From Elymus sibiricus (taxonomy: Eukaryota; Streptophyta; Magnoliopsida; Poales; Poaceae), in contig CM077664.1 in assembly GCA_039707655.1 (NCBI GenBank), forward strand, positions 195,542,195 through 195,606,194: a DNA stretch of 64,000 nucleotides, in the 5' to 3' direction. The first letter of the stretch is position 1. Each line of letters starts with the position of its first letter. The notes beneath the pieces were generated by a model. That model ran no database searches. It was not told the DNA's origin and worked only from the letters and a program-made list of their open reading frames with translations. The position numbers and the translations under genes were made by a program. Shown in pieces: positions 32,467 through 43,051 of this stretch.

Positions 32467-33461
32467 CTCAACCAGTTGAGAGGCCGTTTCCAGGGCCGGT
32501 AAGCATCCCGGTTCCCCGCCAGGAATGGGCAGCCGCCGTCAGCGCCATAATTGCCCCCGACGGCATACGCATTGCCAGAATCCGCCGCCACGACCACCAA
32601 GATTGCACACAGTTTCCAAAGGCACAAACGTGTCTGATAGGGAGTAGGTCCCACACGGTGACCATCGGGATACACCTTAAACGCGAGGAGGCAACTCTTA
32701 TCAGTAAGGTGCAGCTTCCCTTCCGCTAGCTGATTCGAATAGAACGCACATGTTAAGCGTGCTGTGGCTGGAGCAGTGTAAGGATGGGTGATCGGATGGG
32801 AAGTTGCTATATCTCAAGCTCCATTTAAGTGATATGATATGGTCATTACAGACATTTAGCATCTAAATGTGTCTGTAGTGCCCTGTCATGTCGATTAAAT
32901 AAACCTTGCAGTCCTTGTTTTGTAAATTTGGAGAATGATTTTTGTTATTTCAACATATATTGTACTTTTTAATTGATTTCAATAAGGTTTATTATTTGTT
33001 GTTTTGAAAATTTTGAGTATGAAATTTAGTTATTTCAACATATCGCGGCACCGTGTGTCATTTACCATAGCTTTCCTCGGGGGTCTGTTTTTGTGAGGCA
33101 GTGCCACATCAAATTAAGTTGCATTGGCTATTTAAACATCACACCACCCTATCATATACTTACATGTATATATATTTTGGTCACACGCAGGTGGCATTAG
33201 TACGTGGTCTTCTAATCCACCCCCATCGTGCGGCTTTCCACGGCAATAGATCTGTGGGTCCGCGCGGTCTATCCCTTTGACCCACCACATACGAGAAGGT
33301 TTTGACCATGATGGGTTCCTCTTGGTCTATGTTACGTACGATATGTCATGGTGGCATGTCAGACCAAATTAAGTTTGAGCACATGCGTTGGATTCCCTCC
33401 CGCCGGCTCAAAGTGGGGGAACCGGCACCCTACGTCTTGAACCTGGCTTCCTGGGGGTAGG
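32467..33461. other. Accessory spacer up to element A
   Basis: Mostly AT-rich with no clear gene. It includes the palindrome at 32844-32880 (CATTACAGACATTTAG with a near-matching reverse complement). The last bases GTAGG (33457-33461) precede the LTR of element A and would be its target duplication, but the other side is lost. Confidence 0.4.
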
Positions 33462-35026
33462 TGATACGTCTCCAATGTATCTATAATTTTTGATTGTTCC
33501 ATGCTATTATAGTATCAATCTTGGATGTTTTTATATGCAATTATATGCAATTATACATCATTTTTTGGGACTAACCTATTAACCTAGTGCCCAGTGCCAG
33601 TTGCTGTTTTCTGCTTGTTTTTGGCTTTTCAGAGAATCAGTACCAAACGAAGTCCAAATGCCACGAAACATTTTGGAGATTTTTTTCTGGACAAAAGAGA
33701 CCCTGGAGACTTGGAGAGGAGGCCAGACGGTTCGTGAAGCCTCCACAAGGCAACAAGGCGCGACCCTGGGGGGGGGAGGGCCTGATGCCTTGTGGGGCCC
33801 ACGTGGCTCCGTTTGACCTAATTCCACTCCTATAAATTCACAAATATTCGGAAACCATCAGAGAGCCAGAAGAGAAAACCTTTCCACCGCAAGCAAGCCT
33901 CTGTTCTTCTGCGATCCCATCTGGAGGCCTTTTTCGGTACTCTGCCGGAGGGGGAATCGATCACGGAGGGCTTCTACATCAACCTTGCTGCCCTTCCGAT
34001 GATGTGTGAGTAGTTTACCACAGACCTACGGGTCCATAGCTAGTAGCTAGATGGCTTCTTCTCTCTCTTTGGTCTTCAATACCATGTTCTCCTTGATGTT
34101 CTTGGAGTTCTATCCGATGTAATCTTCTTTTGCGGTGTGTTTGTTGGGATCCGATGAATTGTGAGTTTATGATCAGATTATTCATGAGAAATATTTGAAT
34201 CTTCTCTGAACTCTTTTATGCATGATTAAATATAGCTTTGTATTTCTCTTCGATCTATCGATTTGGTTTGGCCTACTAGATTGATTTATCTTGCAATGGG
34301 GGAGGTGCTTTGTGATGGGTTCAATCTTGCGGTGCTCAATCCCAGTGACAGAAGGGGACATGACACGTATTTGTATTGTTGCCATTAAGGATAAAAAGAT
34401 GGGTTTTATTCATATTGCTTGAATTTGCTTCTCTACATCATGTCATCTTGCTTAAGGTGTTACTCTGTTTTTATTAACTTAATACTCTAGATGCATGCTG
34501 GATAGCGGTCGATGAGTGGAGTAATAGTAGTAGATGTAGGCAGGAGTCGGTCTACTTGTCTCGGACGTGATGCCTATATACATGATCATTGCCATGAATC
34601 CATCATAATTATTTGCTTTTCAATCAATTGCCCAACAGTAATTTGTTTACCCACCGTATGTTTCTGCGCTCGAGAGAGAAGCCTCTAGTGAAAACTATGG
34701 CCCCTGGGTCTATTTTTATCATATTAAAAACCTAAAAATACCTTGCTGCAATTTATTTACTTTTATTTTAATTAGTATTTTAGTTTATCTATTTACCTCG
34801 ATAAGATTTAATCCTTGCAAATAACCGCTAAGAGGATTGACAACCCTATTATTTGCGTTGGGTGCAAGTGTTTGCTCTTGTGTGTGCAGGTGCGCTTAAC
34901 GGAATTTTGCTTGGTTCTCCTACTGGATTGATAACCTTGGTTCTTAACTGAGGGAAATACTTATCTCTACTATACTGCATCATCCTCTCCTCTTCGGGGA
35001 AATACCAACGCAGACTACAAGTAGCA
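33462..35026 (+). repeat. 5' LTR of element A
   Basis: 1565 bp with TGATACGTC...AAGTAGCA ends. The ends are confirmed by the solo LTR at 35400-36942, which has the same termini and a clean target duplication. The text TTTGACCTAATTCCACTCCTATAAATTC (about 33807-33835) supplies a plausible TATA box. Confidence 0.9.
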
Positions 35027-35227
35027 GGAAGAATTTCTGGCGCCGTTGCCGGGGAGACATCATCAAAATTACCAAGTACCTTCGCACAAATTATCATTCA
35101 CTTGCATTTACTTTATTTGCCTTTTATTTGCATTTTCCTCTCATTTTCATCTCTCCCACTTCTAATTTTTTTTTACAAAAACACAAAAATATTTTATTTG
35201 CTTGTTTGCTAGTTTGCTTGCTTTGTC

Positions 35228-37815
35228 GTGATGTCTCAAGAAAATACAAAATTATGTGACTTTTCCAATACTAATAATAATGATTTTATTAGTACTCCTA
35301 TTGCTCCTCCCGCCACTAGTGTGGAGTCGTGTGACATTAATGCTGCCTTGCTTAATCTTGTTATGAAAGAACAATTTTCTGGTAGTCCTAATGAAGATGT
35401 GCTACTTGTAGTCTGCGTTGGTATTTCCCCGAAGAGGAGAGGATGATGCAGTACAGATAAGTATTTCCCTTAGTTAAGAACCAAGGTTATCAATCCAGTA
35501 GGAGAACCAAGCAAAATTCAGTTAAGCGCACCTGCACACACAAGAGCAAACGTTTGCACCTAACGCAAGTAGGAGGGTTGTCAATCCTCTTAGCGGTTAT
35601 TTGCAAGGATTAAATCTTATCAAGGTAAATAGATAAACTAAAACACTAATTAAAATAAAAGTAAATAAATTGCAGCAAGGTATTTTTAGGTTTTTTATAT
35701 GATAAAGATAGACCCGGGGGCCATAGTTTTCACTAGAGGCTTCTCTCTCGAGCACAGAAACATACGGTGGGTAAACAAATTACTGTTGGGCAATTGATAG
35801 AAAAGCAAATAATTATGACGGATTCATGGCAATGATAATGTATACAGGCATCATGTCCGAGACAAGTAGACCGACTCCTGCCTGCATCTACTACTATTAC
35901 TCCACTCATCGACCGCTATCCAGCATGCATCTAGAGTATTAAGTTAATAAAAACAGAGTAACGCCTTAAGCAAGTTGACATGATGTAGAGAAGCAAACTC
36001 AAGCAATATGAATAAACCCCATCTTTTTATCCTTAATTGCAACAATACAAATACGTGTCATGTCCCCTTCTGTCACTGGGATTGAGCACCGCAAGATTGA
36101 ACCCATCACAAAGCACCTCTCCGATTGCAAGATAAATCAATCTAGTAGGCGAAACTAAATCGATAGATCGGAGAGAAATACAAAGCTATAACAATCATGC
36201 ATAAAAGAGTTCAGACAAGACTCAAATATTTCTCATGAATAATCAGATCATAAACTCACAATTCATCGGATCCCAACAAACACACCGCAAAAGAACATTA
36301 CATCGGATAGAACTCCAAGAACATCGAGGAGAACATTGTATTGAAGATCAAAGAGAGAGAAGAAGCTATCTAGCTACTAGCTATGGACCCGTAGGTCTGT
36401 GGTAAACTAATCACACATCATCGGAAGGGCAGCAAGGTTGATGTAGAAGCCCTCCGTGATCGATTCCCCCTCCGGCAGAGTACCAAAAAAGGCCTCCAGA
36501 TTGGATCGCGGAAGAACAGAGGCTTGTGGCGGTGGAAAGGTTTTCTCTTCTGGCTCTCTGATGGTTTCCCAATATTTGTGAATTTATAGAAGTGAAATTA
36601 GGTCAAACAGAGGCATGTGGGCCCCACAAGGCAACACGGCGTGCCCCCCTGGGGCGCGCCCTGTTGCCTTGTGAAGCCTCCGTGAGGCTTCTGGCCTCCT
36701 CCTAAAGCTTCAAAGGTTTCTTTTGTCCAGAAAAAAATCTCCAAAAAGTTTCGGCGCATTTGGACTTCATTTGGTACTGTTTCTCTGAAAAGCCAAAAAT
36801 AAGCAGAAAACAGCAACTGGCACTGGGCACTAGGTTAGGTTAGTCCCAAAAAATGATATATAATTGCATATAAAAACATCCAAGATTGATACTATAATAG
36901 CATGGAACAATAAAAAATTATAGATATGTTGGAGACGTATCAAGATGCTGCATCCCATCTAAATACTTTCGTTGAACTTTGTGATATGCAAAAGAAGAAA
37001 GATGTGGATAATGATATTGTCAAATTAAAATTATTTCCGTTCTCACTATGAGACCGTGCTAAAACTTGGTTTTCATCCTTGCCTAGAAATAGTATTGATT
37101 CTTGGGATAAGTGTATGGATGCTTTTATTACCAAGTATTTTCCTCCCACTAAGATTATTTCTTTAAGAAATCAAATTATGAATTTTAAGAAACTTGATCA
37201 TGAACATGTTGCACAATCTTGGGAAAGAATGAAATTAATTATAAGAAATTGCCCAACTCATGGTTTAAATTTGTGGATGATTATACAAATTTTTTATGCG
37301 GGACTAAACTTTGTCTCTAGAAATTTGCTAGACTCTGCCGCAGGTGGTACTTTTATGGAAATTACATTGGGAGAAGCTACAAAACTTCTTGATAATACTA
37401 TGGCAAATTATTCTCAATGTCACACCGAAAGAACTCCAACTAGTAAGAAGGTAAATTTTGTTGAAGAAATTAATACTTTGAGTGATAAGATGGATGCTCT
37501 ATTGAAATTGGTTGCTAGTAAAAATGCCCATATTGATCCTAATGATGTGCCATTGTCTACTTTGATTGAGCAAAATAATGATGCTATTGATGTGAATTTT
37601 GTCTCTAGAAATAATTTCAACAACAATGCTTATAGGGGTAATTTCAATCCTAGACCGTTTCCTGGAAATTCCTCTAATAATTATGGCAATCCTTATGGTA
37701 GTTCTTATAATAATAATAGGATTCCCTCTGATCTTGAAAGTAATATTAAAGAATTTATTAGTTCGCAAAAGAATTTCAATACTATGATAGAAGAAAAATT
37801 AATAGAGTTGATGAA
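35228..37815 (+). pseudogene. Athila-type gag of element A, split by a solo LTR, with a stop and a frameshift
   Basis: The gag starts at the ATG at 35228 and runs to 35399, where the inverted solo LTR is inserted; it resumes at 36948 in the same frame. A TGA near 37050 breaks the capsid start, just before the conserved DRAKTWFSSLP block (about 37052). Capsid text includes FITKYFPPTK, LDHEHVAQSWERMK and FYAGLNFVSRNLLDSAAGG, recognisable as Athila gag. A Asn/Gly/Tyr-rich linker follows (about 37615-37735). The frame is lost near 37800 and continues in another frame at 37816. Confidence 0.85.
35400..36942 (-). repeat. Inverted solo LTR of family A inside gag
   Basis: 1543 bp, the reverse complement of the element A LTR (starts TGCTACTTGTAG, ends GAGACGTATCA). 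The duplication AGATG flanks it at 35395-35399 and 36943-36947, so it is a true insertion that later lost its internal part by LTR-LTR recombination. It differs from the 5' LTR by scattered bases and small indels, so it came from another copy of the family. Confidence 0.93.
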
Positions 37816-38727
37816 TTGGCTAGGAACATGGATAGAATTGCTCATGATGTGGAAAATCTCAAAACTAAAATTTTGCCATCCAAGCATGATATAAATGAGT
37901 CTATTAAAGCTATATATTTCTCCATTAATGAAAGTAAAGAAAGGACCGCTAGGTTGCGAGCTAAGCGAGAATTTCTAGAAAAAGCGATTCCACCTGGTTT
38001 CTATCGTAGTAATGATGAAGATATCAAAATGATTGGTGTCACTCCTATTGAATCATTATTTAGTAACATAAAACTTGATGAAAAAGGGACCGGAGAAGAG
38101 TCAACTTTAGATAGAAGGAGTCCCACTTGCTTGGAGGGTGATAATCTTGATCATAAAAATGAAAAAAATGGGTTTGGGGAGGTCAAAACTTTAAATAGTA
38201 ATGCACCCACTAATTTGGATTACAAGGACTTTAATTATGATAGTTGTTCTTTAATTGAGTGTATTTCCTTGTTGCAATCCATGATTAATTCACCAAATAC
38301 ATATGAACAAAATAAAGCTTTCACTAAACACATTGTAGAAGCCATGATGAAAGCACATGAAGAAAAGCTTGAGTTGGAAGTCTCAATTCCTAGAAAATTA
38401 CAAGATGAATGGGAACCTACTATTAAAGTCAAAATTAAAGATTATGAATGTAATGCTCTTTGTGATCTTGGTGCTAGCGTTTCCACTATACCAAAGTCTT
38501 TGTGTGATGTGCTAGGTCTCACCGACATGGATCCTTGTTCCCTTAATTTGCATCTTGCGGATTCCACTATTAAAAAGCCATTGGGTAGAATAAATGATGT
38601 GCTTATTCTTGCAAATAGAAATTATGTGCCTGTGGACTTTATTGTTCTTGACATTGAATGCAATCCTTCTTGCCCCATAATACTTGGTAGGCCTTTTCTT
38701 CGAACAATTGTGCTATTATTGATATGA
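37816..38727 (+). pseudogene. Gag C-terminal part and aspartic protease of element A
   Basis: The first 100 residues continue gag as a charged helical linker (RIAHDVENLKTKI). The last part is an Athila-type protease: IKVKIKDYECNALCDLGASV with the active Asp in DLGAS, SLNLHLADSTIKKPLG, and the final CPIILGRPFL that forms the protease C-terminal strand. DLGAS instead of DTG/DSG is common in Athila proteases. The frame closes right after GRPFLRT, where a one-base shift would lead into a short conserved tail ending near 38860. Confidence 0.8.
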
Positions 38728-41724
38728 AAGAAGGTAATATAAGATTTTAATTTCCACTAAAGAAAGGGATGGAACACTTCCCTAGAAAAAGAATTAAAGC
38801 ACCTTATGAATCCATTATGAGGGACACCTATGGAATTAACTCGAAGGATGACAACACTTGAAACTATGCATTATGCCTAGCTAGGGGCATAAAACAATAG
38901 CGCTTGTTGGGAGGCAACCCAATGAATAAAATAATTTTTTTGCTTTTACCTTCTGTTTTTGAGAGTTTGCACAATTATATATTATTTTAAGATTGTATTT
39001 TTATGTTTTAATTAGTGTTTGTGCCAAGTAATTCCTTTGGGATGATTTGGAAGATAGTATGATTGATGCTGTTCAAAAACAGAAACTTTTGCGTCAAGTG
39101 CTAGAATTTCTAATTTTTGCTGGAACGTCATAACCTTCCGAATCTTTTACACAATATTTATATATGAATTTTCCACGTTTTCCTAATTTTTCAGAATTTT
39201 TGGAGTTACATAAGTATGACCATAATTCAGATCTTTACAGACTGTTCTGTTTTAGACAGATTCTGTTTTTGTTGCATAGTTCGCTTATTTTGATGTATCT
39301 ATGGATCGTATCGGGGGGTATGAGTCATGGAGAAGTTGGAGTACAGTAGAATTCTGCCAAAATTAAATATGAATCAATTTACAACAGTACCTAGAGTTAA
39401 AGATTTATTTGTTATACTAACGGATCTCACGAGGTTTCTGTTGAGTTTTGTGTGCTGAAGTTTTCAAGTTTTGGGTGAGACTACGATGGATAAAGGAATA
39501 AGGAGCGGCAAGAGCCTAAGCTTGGGGATGCCCAAGGCACCCCAAGGTAATATTCAAGGAAGACTCAAGCGTCTAAGCTTGGGGATGCCCCGGAAGGCAT
39601 CCCCTCTTTCGTCTAGAATCTATCGGTAACTCACTTGGAGCTATATTTTTATTCATCACATGATATGTGTTTTACTTGGAGCGTCTTGTGATATAGTTTG
39701 TTTTCTTTTGTTTGCTTTTTAGTTTGTCATAATCATATTTTCTGAACACACCTTTTTGAGAGGGACACACATTATTCGTGATTTGTTAGAATACTCTATG
39801 TGCTTCACTTATATCTTTTGAGCCAGGCAGTTGCTCTAGTGCTTCACTTATATCTTTTAGGGCACGGCGGTGGTTATATTTTAAAGAAATAGTTGCACTC
39901 TCATGCTTCACTTATATCTTTTTGAGAGTCGCATGATAGCAATGGTAATATGCACGGGTTATGAATTCGGTCCTGATATGATAGGTATTCAAGAGGGATA
40001 TAATAAAAACATTCATGTAGATCACTGAATATGATAAATTTGATTCCTTGCAATAGTTTTGCGATATTAAGATGGTAATATGGGGGATGTACTAGTAGAT
40101 GATTGTGGTTTAGTAAGAATATTGGTGTTAAGGTTTGTGATTCCCGAAGCATGCACGTATGATCTGTCGTTATGCTAAGAAGTTGGAGCATGATTTATTA
40201 TTGATTGTCTACCTTATGAGTGGTGGTCGGGGACGAGCGATGGACCTTGTCCTACCAATCTATCTCTCTAGGGGCATGCGTAGTAGTACTTTGCTTCGAG
40301 GGCTAATAAACTTTCGCAATAAGTATGTGAGTTCTTTATGACTAATGTGAGTCCATGGATTATACGCACTCTCACCTTTCCGCAATTTGCTAGCCTCTTC
40401 GGTACCGTGCATTGCCGTTTCTCACATCGAGAGTTGGTGCAAACTTCACCAGTGCATCCAAACCCCGTGATATGATACGCTCTATCACACATAAGCCTCC
40501 TTATATCTTCCTCAAAAGAGCCACCATACCTACCTATCATGGCATTTCCATAGCCATTCTGAGATATATTGCCATGCAACTTCCACCGTTCCATTTTTAT
40601 GACATGCATCATCATTGTCATATTGCTTTGCATGATCATATAGCTGACATAGTATTTGTGGCTCAACCACCGTTCATCATTTTTATACATGTTACGCTAG
40701 CATCATTGCACGTACACTGCCAGAGGCATTCATGTAGAGTCATATTTTTGTTCTAGTATCGAGTTGTAATGTTGAGTTGTAAGTAAATAGAGGTGTGATG
40801 ATCATCATTATTAGAGCATTGTCCCAGTGAGGAAAGAATGGTGGAGACTAATGAGTCCTCTAAAAAGTGGGGATGAGTTCCATGAGACCGTTCTAAATAA
40901 AAAAAAAGGCGAAAAAGAGCCATGAAAAAAAATGATGAGAGAAAAAGAGAGAAGGGGCAATGTTACTATCCTTTTTCCACACTTGTGCTTCAGAGTAGCA
41001 CCATGTTTTTCATATAGAGGGTCTCCTATTTTGTCACTTTCATATACTTTTGGGAATTTTTCATTATAGAACTTGGCTTGTATATTCCGATGACGGGCTT
41101 CCTCAAATGCCCGAGGTCTTCATGAGCAAGCAAGTTGGATGCACACCCACTTAGTTTTCATGTTGAGCTTTCATACACTTATAGCTCTTAGTGCATCCAT
41201 TGCATGGCAATCCCTACTCCTTGCATTGACATCAATTGATGGGCATCTCCATAGCCCGTTGATTAGCCTCGTCGATGTGAGACTATCTTCTTATTTACCT
41301 CTACCACCACACTCTATTCCACCCATAGTGCTATATCCATGGCTTGCGCTCATGTATTGAGTGGGAGTTGAAAAAGCTGAAGCGCGTTAAAAAGTATGAA
41401 CCAATTGCTTGGCTTGTCATTGGGGTAGTGCATGATAAATACTTTGTGTGAAGAAGATGGAGCATGACAGGATTATATGATTTTGTTGGGATAACTTTCT
41501 TTAGCATCGTTATTTTGAAAGGCATGATTGTTTGTTAGTATGCCTGAGTATTGATGTCTTTATATCAAATTATAGACTATTTCTTTGAATCATTTGGATC
41601 TTATTATTCATACCGTAAGAGAAAGATTACATGATGAAACGTGATAGGTAGCATTCCACATCAAAAATTCTGTTTTTATCATTTACCTACTCGAGGACGA
41701 GCAGGAATTAAGCTTGGGGATGCT
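38728..41724 (+). other. 3' non-coding region of element A
   Basis: About 3 kb without pol. It holds the twin-hairpin module (39518-39604), a stretch with repeated CTTCACTTATATCTTTT phrases (39805-39920), and a hairpin at 41686-41705. The polypurine tract AAGCTTGGGGATGCT (41710-41724) comes last. Scattered ORFs such as 40412-40756 and 43028-43354 on the other strand have no recognisable domain. Confidence 0.7.
39518..39604 (+). repeat. Twin-hairpin module of element A
   Basis: Two copies of AAGCTTGGGGATGC start at 39518 and 39575. Each begins a hairpin: 39524-39543 (GGGG-A-TGCC pairs with GGCA-CCCC) and 39581-39604 (GGGGATGCC pairs with GGCATCCCC around a six-base loop). The same pair recurs twice in element B. 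Confidence 0.85.
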
Positions 41725-42800
41725 TGATACGTCTCCAACGTATCTATAATTTTTGATTGTTCCATGTTATTATAGTATCAATCTTGGATGTTTTTATATG
41801 CAATTATATATCATTTCTTGGGACTAACCTATTAACCTAGTGCCCAGTGCCAGTTGCTGTTTTCTGCTTGTTTTTGGCTTTTCAGAGAATAGTACCAAAC
41901 GGAGTCCAAATGCCACGAAACTTTTTGGAGATTTTTTTCTGGACAAAAGAGACCCTGGAGACTTGGAGAGGAGGCCAGAAGGTTCGCGAAGCCTCCACAA
42001 GGCAACAGGGTGCGGCCCCGGGGGGGGGGGGGCTTGATGCCTTGTGGGGCCCACGTGGCTCCGTTTGACCTAATTCCACTCCTATAAATTCACAAATATT
42101 CGGAAACCATTAGAGAGCCAGAAGAGAAAACCTTTCTACCGCCGCAAGCCTCTGTTCTTCTGCGATCCCAACTGCAGGCCTTTTTCGGTACTCTGCCGGA
42201 GGGGAAATTGATCACGGAGGGCTTCTACATCAACCTTGCTGCCCTTCCGATGATGTGTGAGTAGTTTACCACAGACCTACGGGTCCATAGCTAGTAGCTA
42301 GATGGCTTCTTCTCTCTCTTTGATCTTCAATACCATGTTCTCCTTGATGTTCTTGGAGTTCTATCCGATGCAATCTTCTTTTGCGGTGTGTTTTATGGGA
42401 TCCGATGAATTGTGAGTTTATGATCAGATTATTCATGAGAAATATTTGAGTCTTCTCTGAACTCTTTTATGCATGATTAAATATAGCTTTGTATTTCTCT
42501 CCGATCTATCGATTTGGTTTGGCCTACTAGATTGATTTATCTTGCAATGGGAGAGGTGCTTTGTGATGGGTTCAATCTTGCGGTGCTCAATCCCAGTGAC
42601 AGAAGGGGACATGACACGTATTTGTATTGTTGCCATTAAGGATAAAAAGATGGGGTTTATTCATATTTCTTGAATTTGCTTCTCTACATCATGTCATCTT
42701 GCTTAAGGCGTTACTCTGTTTTTATTAACTTAAATACTCTAGATGCATGCTGGATAGCGGTCGATGAGTGGAGTAATAGTAGTAGATGCAGGCAGGAGTC
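41725..42800 (+). repeat. Truncated 3' LTR of element A
   Basis: It opens TGATACGTCTCC after the polypurine tract and follows the 5' LTR closely to CAGGAGTC at about 42800 (equivalent to 34548). It then switches abruptly to unrelated text. About 480 bp of the LTR is missing. Confidence 0.9.
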
Positions 42801-42925
42801 TACTGTCCTTAAGTTGTGTAGTAGAATAAGTTGTCCACTTGAGGGAAAATTGCTACTGTCCTACAAAACTCTTGGCTTGGAGGCCCAACACGAGTCTACA
42901 AGAATAAGTTGTGTAGTAGACATCA
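42801..42925 (+). repeat. Filler DNA and remaining 5' LTR tail of element B
   Basis: 42801-42834 looks like filler made of two short copies of nearby text: TACTGTCCT (also at 42854) and AAGTTGTGTAGTAGA (also at 42906). From about 42833 the text CCACTTGAGGG to GTAGACATCA is the end of an LTR of a different family, followed by the primer site. Nearly all of that LTR is missing. Confidence 0.75.
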
Positions 42926-43051
42926 AGCTCTTTTCTGGCGCCGTTGCCGGGGAGGTGAGTGCTTGAAGGTATATCTTTAGATCTTGCAATTGAATCTTTT
43001 AGTTTCTTGTTTAATCACTAGTTTGGTTTATAAAAGAAAACTACAAAAAAA

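Larger units (their letters stand above)
33462..42800 (+). mobile_element. Element A: Athila-like Gypsy, gag and protease only
   Basis: Plus-strand order: 5' LTR 33462-35026, a tRNA-Asp-type primer site 35038-35054 (TGGCGCCGTTGCCGGGG), gag interrupted by a solo LTR (35400-36942), protease, about 3 kb of 3' non-coding sequence with twin hairpins, a polypurine tract at 41710-41724, and a 3' LTR truncated at about 42800. No reverse transcriptase, RNase H or integrase is present. It therefore needed proteins from elsewhere to move, or lost pol before its last jump. Gag and protease carry stops and frameshifts. Confidence 0.85.

Noticed and set aside
32844..32880. CACTA on the minus strand at 32880 as a transposon end
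   Set aside because: It is part of a local palindrome, no subterminal repeats adjoin it and no partner end was found.
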